A stretch of 64,000 nt of DNA. It comes from VAZQ01 sp963753575. GTDB lineage: Bacteria > Pseudomonadota > Alphaproteobacteria > Rhizobiales > Xanthobacteraceae. The translations under genes and the position numbers were made by a program. The notes beneath the pieces are model-generated. The model searched no databases and was not told the origin of the DNA. It worked only from the letters and a program-made list of their open reading frames with translations. Where the stretch lies: positions 1,550,001 to 1,614,000 of the forward strand of contig CAVWCR010000003.1 of assembly GCA_963753575.1 (NCBI GenBank). Reading direction: 5' to 3'. Numbering within the stretch: the first letter of the stretch is position 1; each line of letters starts with the position of its first letter. Positions 8,142-16,390 of the stretch are shown here, one piece after another.

Positions 8142-8896
8142 GCCATCTCCTCCTGGTACTGCGCGTAACCCTTGGCCTCGAGCTCGTGCGCCAGCTCCTT
8201 GCCGCCGGTGCGCACGATGCGCCCGCGCGAGAGCACATGCACGATATCCGGCACGATATGATCAAGCAGGCGCTGATAGTGCGTGATCACGACAAACGCC
8301 CGCTCGGGCGAGCGTAGCCTGTTCACGCCTTCGGCGACGACCTTGAGCGCATCGATATCGAGACCGGAGTCAGTCTCGTCGAGCACGCACAGCCGCGGCT
8401 CCAGCAGCGCCATCTGCAGCACTTCGTTGCGTTTCTTCTCGCCGCCGGAAAAGCCGACATTGACGCCACGGCGCAGCATGTCCTGGTCAATGCCGAGGCG
8501 GCCCGCCGCCTCGCGCACCTTTCGCATGAAGTCGGGCACCGTCAGCTCGGCCTCGCCACGCTTCTTGCGCTGCGCGTTGATCGCGGTGCGCAGGAACGTC
8601 ATGGTGGCAACGCCGGGAATCTCCAGCGGATACTGAAACGCCAGAAAGAGCCCCTTGGCGGCGCGCTCGTCGGGCTCCAGCGCCAAGAGGTCCTCGCCCT
8701 CGAACAGGACCTGGCCCTCGGTCACCTCATAGCCGGCCTTGCCGGCGAGCACATGCGCGAGCGTCGACTTGCCCGAGCCGTTCGGGCCCATGATGGCGTG
8801 CACGCTGCCCTTCTCGACCGTGAGGTCGAGGCCCTGGAGGATCTTCCGGCCGTCAACTTCGGCGTGAAGGTTCTTGATTTCAAGCAAAGGCATCAC
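8138..8896 (-). CDS. sufC: Fe-S assembly ATPase SufC
   Basis: A 252-residue ABC-type ATPase that powers conformational change in SufBC2D. Walker A is GPNGSGKST, the signature is FSGGEKKRNE (the SufC variant of LSGGQ), Walker B/D-loop is CVLDETDSGLDID, and the H-loop is VVITHYQRLL. There are no membrane segments. Translation may start at either of the two leading Met codons (8896 or 8893). It lies between sufB (135-base gap with a palindromic repeat) and sufD (4-base overlap). Confidence 0.95.
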   Translation of the reverse strand: MMPLLEIKNLHAEVDGRKILQGLDLTVEKGSVHAIMGPNGSGKSTLAHVLAGKAGYEVTEGQVLFEGEDLLALEPDERAAKGLFLAFQYPLEIPGVATMTFLRTAINAQRKKRGEAELTVPDFMRKVREAAGRLGIDQDMLRRGVNVGFSGGEKKRNEVLQMALLEPRLCVLDETDSGLDIDALKVVAEGVNRLRSPERAFVVITHYQRLLDHIVPDIVHVLSRGRIVRTGGKELAHELEAKGYAQYQEEMA

Positions 8897-8914
8897 CGTT
8901 CTTTCAAGCTCTCC

Positions 8915-9028
8915 GTTGTCGTCCCGGCCGACCCCGGACTTGATCCGGGGGAGAGCCGGGATCCATATTCACCGCCGTGGTTATGGGTCCCGGGTCGCGC
9001 CGCTTCGCGGCTTGCCCGGGACGACGGC
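8915..9028. repeat. composite palindromic repeat in the sufB-sufC gap
   Basis: The outer arms TGTCGTCCCGG and CCCGGGACGACGG face each other across about 100 bases, and an inner perfect hairpin CCCCGGA/TCCGGGG lies at 8932-8950. The outer arms match the repeat at 1034-1070. It fills nearly the whole gap between sufB and sufC, so it is carried in the operon mRNA. Confidence 0.75.
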
Positions 9029-9031
9029 AAC

Positions 9032-10546
9032 TCATCCCACCGATCCTTCCAGCGAGATCGAGATCAGCTTCTGCGCCTCGACCGCGAACTCCATCGGCAG
9101 CTGCTGCAGCACGTCCTTGACGAAGCCATTGACCACCAGCGCCACCGCCTCCTCCTGCGAGAGGCCGCGCTGCCGGCAGTAGAAAAGAATGTCCTCGGAG
9201 ATCTTCGAGGTCGTCGCCTCGTGCTCGATCACCGCGGAAGCATTCTTCGCCTCGATATAAGGCACGGTGTGCGCGCCGCACTTGTCGCCGATCAGAAGTG
9301 AATCGCAGTTGGTGAAGTTGCGGGCGCCGCTCGCGCGCCGATGCGCCATCACCTGGCCGCGATAGGTGTTGTTGGAGTGGCCAGCCGAGATGCCCTTGGA
9401 GATGATGCGGCTCGTGGTGTTCTTGCCGAGATGCAGCATCTTGGTGCCTGAGTCGACCTGCTGGTGGCCGTTCGAGATGGCGATGGAATAGAACTCGCCG
9501 CGCGAACTATCGCCGCGCAGGATGCAGCTCGGATATTTCCAGGTGATGGCCGAGCCGGTCTCGAGCTGGGTCCAGGAGATCTTGGAGCGCGCGCCGCGGC
9601 AATCGCCGCGCTTGGTCACGAAGTTATAGACGCCGCCCTTGCCCTGCGCGTCGCCCGGGTACCAGTTCTGAATGGTCGAATACTTGATCTCGGCGTCATC
9701 GAGCGCAATGAGCTCGACCACCGCGGCATGCAGCTGGTTCTCGTCGCGCATCGGCGCGGTGCAGCCTTCGAGGTAGCTCACATAGGAGCCCTTGTCGGCG
9801 ATGATCAGCGTGCGCTCGAACTGGCCGGTGTTGCGCTCGTTGATGCGAAAGTAAGTCGAGAGCTCCATCGGGCAGCGCACGCCGGGCGGCACATAGACGA
9901 ACGAGCCGTCGGAGAACACCGCCGCGTTGAGCGTGGCGAAGAAGTTGTCGGAGATCGGCACCACCGTGCCGAGATATTTCTTCACCAGGTCGGGATGCTC
10001 TTGCAACGCTTCCGAGATCGGCATGAACAGCACGCCGGCCTTGGCCAGCTCCGCCTTGAAGGTGGTCGCGACCGACACCGAGTCGAACACCGCATCGACC
10101 GCGACGCCGCGATAGCCGTTGCCCTGAGCGCCCTCCCCGTCCACGCCTTCCGGGACGTTCTGCACGCCTTCAAGGGCAGCCACCTCGCGCAGCGGGATGC
10201 CGAGCTTCTCGTAGGTCTTGAGGATCTCCGGATCGATCTCGTCGAGCGACTTCGGCCCCGCCTTCTTCTTCGGCGCCGAGTAGTAATAGATGCTCTGGTA
10301 GTCGATCGGGCCGTATTTGACCCGCGCCCAGGTCGGCTCCTGCATGGTGAGCCAGCGGCGGAAGGCGTCGAGCCGCCACTTGAGCATCCATTCGGGCTCA
10401 TTCTTCTTGCCCGAGATGAAGCGGACCGTATCCTCGGTCAGGCCCTTTTCGGCCTTCTCGGACTCGATATTGGTCTCGAACCCGTACTTGTATTGATCGA
10501 GATCGATACGGCGGACCTGTTCCACCGTCTCTTGTACTGCCGGCAT
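9032..10546 (-). CDS. sufB: Fe-S cluster assembly protein SufB
   Basis: A 504-residue SufB, the scaffold subunit on which nascent clusters form. Recognisable segments are LDQYKYGFETNIE at the start, VYVPPGVRCPMELSTYFRIN, the CTAPMRDENQLHAAVVELI block and the C-terminal SEDILFYCRQRGLSQEEA. The length is normal for the alphaproteobacterial form. It is the second gene of the operon, 92 bases after the desulfurase gene. Confidence 0.95.
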   Translation of the reverse strand: MPAVQETVEQVRRIDLDQYKYGFETNIESEKAEKGLTEDTVRFISGKKNEPEWMLKWRLDAFRRWLTMQEPTWARVKYGPIDYQSIYYYSAPKKKAGPKSLDEIDPEILKTYEKLGIPLREVAALEGVQNVPEGVDGEGAQGNGYRGVAVDAVFDSVSVATTFKAELAKAGVLFMPISEALQEHPDLVKKYLGTVVPISDNFFATLNAAVFSDGSFVYVPPGVRCPMELSTYFRINERNTGQFERTLIIADKGSYVSYLEGCTAPMRDENQLHAAVVELIALDDAEIKYSTIQNWYPGDAQGKGGVYNFVTKRGDCRGARSKISWTQLETGSAITWKYPSCILRGDSSRGEFYSIAISNGHQQVDSGTKMLHLGKNTTSRIISKGISAGHSNNTYRGQVMAHRRASGARNFTNCDSLLIGDKCGAHTVPYIEAKNASAVIEHEATTSKISEDILFYCRQRGLSQEEAVALVVNGFVKDVLQQLPMEFAVEAQKLISISLEGSVG

Positions 10547-10638
10547 TCTTCCCTCCGCTGCGGTTTCAAGGACCGCGGGTTGGATCGGTCGGTTTATGGT
10601 CGTTCCTGGTGCGGATCACCCTTTATGCGTGTCGCCGC

Positions 10639-11790
10639 TCAAGCAGCCATTCCCCGTGACTTCTCAAGTAATGCGCCTGCGACCGTAATCCAAGCTGTTA
10701 GGAACCGTTCTACATCATCTTGCGTGCTCGTGGGACCCAGACTGACGCGCACGGCCCCGCGTGCAAGCGTCGGCTCAACGTCCATGGCCGCCAGCACATG
10801 GGAGGACTGCACCTTGCCGGAGGAGCAGGCGGCCCCCGACGATACCGCTACCCCCTCCAGGTCGAACAGGATCACGGCGGTTTCGGCCTTGAGCCCCGCC
10901 ACCGTGAACAGCGTGGTGTTGGGAAGCCGCTCGGCGCCAGCCCCGAAGATGATCGCCGCGGGGGTGGCAGCGCGCAGGCCAGCTTCAAGGTTGTTGCGCA
11001 GCGCCTGCATCCGGGCACTTTCGGCTGAAAGGCCGGCCGCCGCAGCCTCGGCGGCCGCGCCGAACCCGGCAATCGCCGCGACGTTCTCGGTCCCGGCGCG
11101 CTCGCCACGCTCCTGCCCGCCGCCGGTGACCAGCGGGTCGAGGTCGAGCGGACCGCGCTTGATCAGCGCGCCAACCCCCTTGGGGGCCCCGATCTTGTGC
11201 CCGGACAGCGTCAGCAGATCAGCCTCCAGCTCATTGATATCGAATGATATTCTACCTGCAGCCTGAACCGCGTCGACATGCAGGAGGCCGCCCGCCTCAT
11301 GCACCAGACGGGCCGCCTCGGCGACCGGCTGGATCACCCCGGTCTCGTTGTTGGCCAGCATGATGGAAACCAAGGGTGGCGGGCCGGATGCCAGCATCCG
11401 CGCGAGGCCGGCCAGGTCGACGAGGCCCGAGCCAGTGATCCTGATGGCCTCTGCTGCCGGAAAGCGTCCGCCCGAGCGCACCGAGGGATGCTCTACGCCT
11501 GAGACCAGCAGCCGCGGCCACCGCCCGCCGGACTGCGGCGACAGCGCCAGCATATTGGCCTCGGTGCCGCTCGCGGTGAACACCACGTTGCGGGGCTTGG
11601 CCCCGACCAGGGCCGCCACTTGGTCCCGGGCATCCTCAACGATGCCGCGCGCCTCCCGCCCCTCGGAATGCACCGAGGAGGGGTTGCCGACGGCATCGAG
11701 CGCCGCCAGTAGCGCGACGCGCGCCTGCGGCCGCAGCGGCGCCGTGGCGTTCCAGTCGAGATAAGCCCGTTCGGTCATGCTTGCGGTCAT
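10639..11790 (-). CDS. NifS/IscS-like cysteine desulfurase heading the SUF operon
   Basis: A 383-residue PLP cysteine desulfurase of the NifS/IscS type and the first gene of the operon. The opening AYLDWNATAPLRPQAR is the family's YLDNAATTP motif; PLP lysine is in LSGHKIGAPKG (about residue 198) and the mobile persulfide cysteine in SSGAACSSGK (about residue 321). Two possible ATG starts lie 12 bases apart (11790 and 11778). Rhizobial SUF operons often begin with such a second desulfurase; whether it feeds SufBCD or another sulfur acceptor cannot be read here. Its upstream region (11791-12047) is shared with a divergent hydrolase gene and holds the iron-box candidate. Confidence 0.93.
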   Translation of the reverse strand: MTASMTERAYLDWNATAPLRPQARVALLAALDAVGNPSSVHSEGREARGIVEDARDQVAALVGAKPRNVVFTASGTEANMLALSPQSGGRWPRLLVSGVEHPSVRSGGRFPAAEAIRITGSGLVDLAGLARMLASGPPPLVSIMLANNETGVIQPVAEAARLVHEAGGLLHVDAVQAAGRISFDINELEADLLTLSGHKIGAPKGVGALIKRGPLDLDPLVTGGGQERGERAGTENVAAIAGFGAAAEAAAAGLSAESARMQALRNNLEAGLRAATPAAIIFGAGAERLPNTTLFTVAGLKAETAVILFDLEGVAVSSGAACSSGKVQSSHVLAAMDVEPTLARGAVRVSLGPTSTQDDVERFLTAWITVAGALLEKSRGMAA

Positions 11791-11936
11791 CGATGGCTTC
11801 TATCCTACCTGGATGGGCTGCCCAATGCCGGTCCAAAGTCTTGATTTTGGTCCCCGCAATCGTGGTAGAAACGCCTGCCGCGGCGCTCCGGCAGCGCGTG
11901 CGTTCACAACGTGCCCCGCTTGCCGCCTTGCCAAAA

Positions 11937-11953
11937 ACTGGAATGGTTCTAAA
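11937..11953 (-). promoter_or_regulatory. candidate Irr iron-control element (ICE-like box) upstream of the SUF operon
   Basis: Read on the minus strand, the sequence TTTAGAACCATTCCAGT has a perfect left half (TTTAGAA), a 3-base spacer and an imperfect right half compared with the ICE pattern TTTAGAA-N3-TTCTAAA bound by Irr in rhizobia. It lies about 150 bases upstream of the desulfurase start. Iron control of rhizobial suf operons is established; binding at this site is inference, and other regulators cannot be excluded. Confidence 0.4.
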
Positions 11954-12047
11954 TACTTACGTGCGTCCGTTGATTGCGTCAAGCACGCAGCGGCGTTGCT
12001 CACCGGTAGTTGGTTAGCGGCACATTTGGATCAAGTCGAGGTAAAGC

Positions 12048-12710
12048 ATGCCTGAGATTATCTTTGCCGGCCCGGCTGGACGGGTTGAAGGCCGGTACCA
12101 CCCGGCCCGGCAGAAGAACGCCCCGATCGCCATCATCCTACACCCCCACCCGCAGTTCGGGGGCACGATGAACCACCAGATCATCTACCAGCTCTACTAC
12201 GCCTTCGTGCACCGGAACTTTTCCGTGCTGCGCTTTAACTTTCGCGGCGTCGGCCGCAGCCAGGGCTCGTTCGACCATGGGCTGGGCGAACTCTCCGACT
12301 CGGCGGCCGCGCTCGACTGGGCGCAGTCGATCAACCCGGAGGCGCGTAGCTGCTGGATCGCCGGCTTCTCGTTCGGCGCCTGGATCGGCATGCAACTCCT
12401 GATGCGCCGGCCCGAGATCGAAGGCTTCATCTCGATCGCGCCGCCGGCGAACCTTTACGACTTCTCGTTCCTGGCGCCCTGCCCGTCGTCGGGCCTGATC
12501 GTCCACGGCGACAAGGACGCGGTGGTGCCGTACAAGGACGTGACCGGGCTCGTCGACAAGCTCAAGACCCAGAAGGGCATTGTGATCGAGCAGAAAGTCA
12601 TTCCCGGCGCCAACCACTTCTTCGACGGCAAGATCGAAGCGCTGATGGACTCGATCGGCGTCTATCTCGACAAGCGACTGAAGATCGAGCGCAAACCGAC
12701 CGCGGCATAA
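12048..12710 (+). CDS. alpha/beta hydrolase, dienelactone-hydrolase-like
   Basis: A 220-residue cytoplasmic alpha/beta-hydrolase. It begins MPEIIFAGPAGRVEGRYHPA, then shows LHPHPQFGGTMNH and the nucleophile motif IAGFSFGAWIG (Ser near residue 106). The likely acid is in HGDKDAVVP and the His in PGANHFFDGK. This conserved hypothetical family is common in alphaproteobacteria and has no firmly assigned substrate. A GAGGT ribosome site 6 bases before the ATG supports the start. It is divergent from the SUF operon and followed after 3 bases by the peptidase gene, so the two probably form one unit. Confidence 0.87.
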   Translation: MPEIIFAGPAGRVEGRYHPARQKNAPIAIILHPHPQFGGTMNHQIIYQLYYAFVHRNFSVLRFNFRGVGRSQGSFDHGLGELSDSAAALDWAQSINPEARSCWIAGFSFGAWIGMQLLMRRPEIEGFISIAPPANLYDFSFLAPCPSSGLIVHGDKDAVVPYKDVTGLVDKLKTQKGIVIEQKVIPGANHFFDGKIEALMDSIGVYLDKRLKIERKPTAA

Positions 12711-12713
12711 CGC

Positions 12714-13733
12714 GTGAATGCCCGCGGCGTGGTGCTGCCGATGCTGCTGGGCGCCGCAATCGTTCTCGTCCTGATGCTTGCGGCCGCCTATGGCGCCCTG
12801 CATTACATGACCGGCGTGCCGGCACGCTCGCACCGCGGGCCGCTGCCCCCGCTTAGCCAGGAGGAGCACGCGCTTGCCGGCGTGCTGAAGCGGCACATCG
12901 AGACCATCGCGGCGCGTGAGCACAACATCCGTCACGATGACGAGTTGGAGAAGGCCGCGCGCTATATCGAGGCGACGCTCGCGTCCTACGGCCATTCAGT
13001 CCGCCGGCAGGGGTTCTTTGTCGACGACAAAGCGGTGCGCAATATCGACGTCGCGATCGAGCCGCGTGCCGATATCGCCGATCCCGAGGTGGTTGTGGTG
13101 GGCGCCCACTATGACAGCGTGGCGGGTGCGCCTGGCGCCAACGACAACGGCAGCGGTGTCGCGGCGGTCATCGAGCTCGCGCGGCTGTTGCGTGACCGCG
13201 CCGGCACCGGCACACGTCGTATCCGGCTTGTGCTCTTCGTCAACGAGGAGCCGCCCTATTTCAAGACCGCAGACATGGGCAGCCTGCACTATGCGCGGGC
13301 GCTCGCCGAGCGCCGAGAGCGGGTCGTGGCGATGTATTCGCTCGAGACCATCGGCTATTACTCAAGCGAGCCCGGGAGCCAGCGCTATCCGACGCCCTTC
13401 AACCTGATCTTTCCCGATCGCGGCGACTTCGTCGCGTTCGTGGGTACGCCTTACGCGCGGGCGCTGGTCTGGGAGACGATCCGCTCGTTCCGGTCGCACA
13501 CGGCGTTCCCGTCGATCGGCGGTGTTGCGCCCGACAACGTGCCGGGCATTGATTGGTCCGACCATTGGGCCTTCGCGCAGGTCGGCTTTCCGGCCATGAT
13601 GGTGACCGACACCGCCCCGTTCCGCTATCCGCACTATCACCGGGCGACCGACACGCCCGACAAGGTCGACGTGGAAAGCCTGGCGCGCGTGGTCAAGGGC
13701 ATGGAGCGCGTCATTCGCGACGCCGTGCGCTGA
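12714..13733 (+). CDS. membrane-anchored M28 family zinc peptidase
   Basis: A 339-residue M28 aminopeptidase-type metalloprotease. The likely start is GTG, 3 bases after the preceding stop. Residues about 6-28 form an N-terminal hydrophobic anchor (VLPMLLGAAIVLVLMLAAAY), so the catalytic part is predicted to be periplasmic. Zinc-ligand motifs are visible in GAHYDSV and GANDNGSG, with NEEPP for the catalytic Glu pair and later YHRATDTPDKVD for a His/Asp region. It probably trims peptides outside the inner membrane. It is co-directional with the hydrolase and tyrS. Confidence 0.87.
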   Translation: MNARGVVLPMLLGAAIVLVLMLAAAYGALHYMTGVPARSHRGPLPPLSQEEHALAGVLKRHIETIAAREHNIRHDDELEKAARYIEATLASYGHSVRRQGFFVDDKAVRNIDVAIEPRADIADPEVVVVGAHYDSVAGAPGANDNGSGVAAVIELARLLRDRAGTGTRRIRLVLFVNEEPPYFKTADMGSLHYARALAERRERVVAMYSLETIGYYSSEPGSQRYPTPFNLIFPDRGDFVAFVGTPYARALVWETIRSFRSHTAFPSIGGVAPDNVPGIDWSDHWAFAQVGFPAMMVTDTAPFRYPHYHRATDTPDKVDVESLARVVKGMERVIRDAVR

Positions 13734-13866
13734 GGAAGGAATTTCGTTTGACGGCCTGCGCAAGGGTCGCGGCAGAACGTACCGCTCAGGAGACCGATTG
13801 CTCCCCCTCGGTTTTCATCCGACCCCAGACCTGTTACACCACGCCCGCCCAACAGGCGACACAGCG

Positions 13867-15120
13867 ATGAGCACCTACAAGTCCGAGTTCCTGCATATTC
13901 TGGCCAGTCGGGGGTTTATTCACCAGATCTCCGAGCCGGAAGCGCTCGACGCGCGCGCGCGCAATGCAAAGATCACGGGCTATATCGGGTTCGACTGCAC
14001 CGCGTCCTCGCTGCACATCGGCTCGCTCCTGCCGATCATGATCCTGCACTGGATGCAGCAGACCGGCCACCGGCCGATCGCGCTCATGGGCGGGGGCACC
14101 ACGCGGGTCGGCGACCCCTCGGGCAAGGACGAGAGCCGCAAGATCCTCACCGACGAGGACATCAACAACAACCTCTCCGGCATCCGGGGAGTCTTTGAGA
14201 AATTCCTCACCTTCGGCGACGGGCCCAGTGACGCCATCCTGGCCAACAATGCCGACTGGCTCAATTCGCTCAACTACATCGACTTCCTGCGCGACGTCGG
14301 CCGGCACTTCTCGGTCAACCGCATGCTGTCGTTCGACTCGGTCAAGCTGCGGCTCGACCGCCAGCAGGAATTGTCGTTCCTCGAATTCAACTACATGATC
14401 CTGCAGGCCTACGACTTCGTCGAGCTGCACAAGCGCACCGGCTGTATCCTGCAGATGGGCGGCTCCGATCAGTGGGGCAACATCGTCAACGGCATCGACC
14501 TCGGCCGGCGGATGATGAACGCGCAGCTGTTCGCGCTCACCTCGCCGCTGATCACGACCTCCTCGGGCGCCAAGATGGGCAAGTCCGTGTCCGGCGCGGT
14601 GTGGCTCAACGCCGACCTGCTCAGCCCCTACGACTACTGGCAATTCTGGCGCAACACCGAGGACGGTGACGTCGTGCGCTTCCTCAAGCTGTTCACGGTG
14701 CTGCCGCTCGAGGAGATCGGACGGCTGGCCGCACTCAAGGGCCAAGAGGTCAACGAGGCCAAGAAGGTCCTGGCAACCGAAGCGACCGCGCTGGTGCACG
14801 GGCGCGCCGCCGCCGAGAGCGCGGCCGAGACCGCACGCCGCACCTTCGAAGAGGGCGCGCTGGCGGAGAGCCTGCCGACGGTGGAGATCGCCCGCGCCGA
14901 GCTTGACGCCTCCCTTGGCGTGCTCGCCGCCTTCGTCAGAGCAGGCCTCGTCGCTTCCAACGGTGAAGCGCGCCGGCAGATCAAGGGCGGCGGCCTGCGG
15001 CTCAACGACGTTGTCGTCAACGATGAGAAGATGACGCTCACGGCGGCGCAGCTGACGCCGCAGGGCGTGATCAAGCTCTCGCTCGGCAAGAAGCGCCACG
15101 TGCTGCTCAAGCCGGTGTAG
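13867..15120 (+). CDS. tyrS: tyrosyl-tRNA synthetase
   Basis: A 417-residue class I aminoacyl-tRNA synthetase that charges tRNA-Tyr. The class I signatures are the HIGH-like LHIGS (about residues 48-52) and the KMSKS-like KMGKS (about residue 236). The tyrosine-binding GFDCTASSLH and GGSDQWGNI are also present. The C-terminal S4-like RNA-binding domain follows (RRQIKGGGLRLND). The start is ATG 13867 (MSTYKSEFLHIL), the usual family start; the frame is open 69 bases upstream without family similarity. Confidence 0.95.
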   Translation: MSTYKSEFLHILASRGFIHQISEPEALDARARNAKITGYIGFDCTASSLHIGSLLPIMILHWMQQTGHRPIALMGGGTTRVGDPSGKDESRKILTDEDINNNLSGIRGVFEKFLTFGDGPSDAILANNADWLNSLNYIDFLRDVGRHFSVNRMLSFDSVKLRLDRQQELSFLEFNYMILQAYDFVELHKRTGCILQMGGSDQWGNIVNGIDLGRRMMNAQLFALTSPLITTSSGAKMGKSVSGAVWLNADLLSPYDYWQFWRNTEDGDVVRFLKLFTVLPLEEIGRLAALKGQEVNEAKKVLATEATALVHGRAAAESAAETARRTFEEGALAESLPTVEIARAELDASLGVLAAFVRAGLVASNGEARRQIKGGGLRLNDVVVNDEKMTLTAAQLTPQGVIKLSLGKKRHVLLKPV

Positions 15121-15122
15121 AT

Positions 15123-15203
15123 GTAGGATGGGTTGTGCGCGGCGAAACCCATCGCAGTCATCACTCCAGGATGATGGGTCTCGCTGCGCTCGACCCATCC
15201 TAC
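15123..15203. repeat. GTAGGATGGGT palindromic repeat
   Basis: Perfect 11-base ends, GTAGGATGGGT (15123-15133) and ACCCATCCTAC (15193-15203), enclose further inverted ACCCATC/GATGGGT segments. This is a widespread type of bacterial dispersed repeat. It starts 3 bases after the tyrS stop, so it may also act as the 3' hairpin of that transcript. Confidence 0.8.
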
Positions 15204-15233
15204 GCGCCGTGCCAAATGGGAAGGAAATGCGCC

Positions 15234-16262
15234 ATGAAGACGGCGTCGACATCTGCCAACGCGGTCGCTCTCTTACTGGCGGTGCTCCTCTCGCCTTGCA
15301 GCGCACAGGCGCAATCGGTCGAAAGCTTCTACCGCGGCAAGACCATCAATCTGATCATCGGCTATCCGCCGGCGGGCGCGAACGATGTCTATGCGCGGCT
15401 CGCGACGCGCCACCTCGGCAAGCACATCCCGGGCAACCCCTCGGTCGTGCCGCGCAACCTGCCGGGCGCCGGCAGCCTCCTCGCGGCAAGCCGCATTTTC
15501 AACGTCGAGCCGAAGGATGGAACCACGCTTGGGCTCCTGGTCCCCACCATGGCGCTCGACGAGAAGCTCGGGCACGCGGCCGCCAAATACCGGGCTGCGG
15601 AGTTCAACTTCATCGGGCGCATGGCGCCGGCCCCCAACGTCACCTTCATCATGGCGACCTCGGCGGTGAAGACCATCAGCGACGCCTTCAATAAGGTCGC
15701 GGTGCTGGGCGCGACCGGCCGCAGCGCGACCAATTCGATCTATCCGACCGTGCTCAACAACGTGCTCGGCACCAAGTTCAAGATCGTCAATGGCTACCAA
15801 GGCACCGCCGCCGCGATCCTGGCGATGGAGCGCGGCGAGATCGAAGGCCACTCCCCGACCTATGATTCGCTCAAGGCCATCCATCCGGACTGGATCGCGA
15901 ACAAGAGCGTGAACATCGTCGTGCAATATTCCTTGCGTCGACATCCGGAGCTGCCCGACGTGCCGACGACCGTCGAGCTCGCCCGTACCGACGAACAGCG
16001 CGCGATCCTCAGCGCGGTCTCGAGCGCGTCCGAGATCGGCAAATTCCTGCTCACCACGCCGGGCGTGCCCGCAGACCGGGTGACGGCGCTGCGCCGGGCC
16101 TTCGATGCCATGGTCAAGGATCCGGAATTCATCGCCGAGGCCGAGAAGCTTCGCATCGCGCTTCTTCCGCTGGCGGGCGAAGACCTGCAAAAGATCGTCG
16201 CGAGCGTTCAGGACCTGCGCCCCGATCTGGTGCAGAAGATCAAGGCGATGTATCCGCACTGA
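15234..16262 (+). CDS. Bug-family periplasmic receptor of a tripartite tricarboxylate transporter
   Basis: A 342-residue periplasmic substrate-binding protein of the Bug/TctC family, which captures carboxylates for TTT transporters. It has a signal peptide (VALLLAVLLSPCSAQAQ) and then FYRGKTINLIIGYPPAGAND, the conserved first strand and P-loop-like turn. The start at ATG 15234 is supported by an AAGGA site. It belongs to the GKTI...PGNPSVVPRNLPGAGS subfamily shared with the receptors at 45.8 and 46.9 kb. No TctA or TctB membrane genes lie nearby, so its partner must be elsewhere or it is an orphan receptor. Confidence 0.88.
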   Translation: MKTASTSANAVALLLAVLLSPCSAQAQSVESFYRGKTINLIIGYPPAGANDVYARLATRHLGKHIPGNPSVVPRNLPGAGSLLAASRIFNVEPKDGTTLGLLVPTMALDEKLGHAAAKYRAAEFNFIGRMAPAPNVTFIMATSAVKTISDAFNKVAVLGATGRSATNSIYPTVLNNVLGTKFKIVNGYQGTAAAILAMERGEIEGHSPTYDSLKAIHPDWIANKSVNIVVQYSLRRHPELPDVPTTVELARTDEQRAILSAVSSASEIGKFLLTTPGVPADRVTALRRAFDAMVKDPEFIAEAEKLRIALLPLAGEDLQKIVASVQDLRPDLVQKIKAMYPH

Positions 16263-16390
16263 TCCGGATTTCGAATGATCGGTTCGTAACCGCATTCTCC
16301 ACCCGTTCCGGCGCATCCCCACCTTCGCGAGGAGGCGCGGGGACGAACGGCAGAAAGAGCCCGTTGCACGATGGGTGGACGCCGCAGCCG

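Noticed and set aside
9464..11266. 600-codon plus-strand open frame over sufB and the desulfurase.
   Set aside because: Translation shows only low-complexity antisense sequence; the minus-strand genes have complete catalytic motifs.
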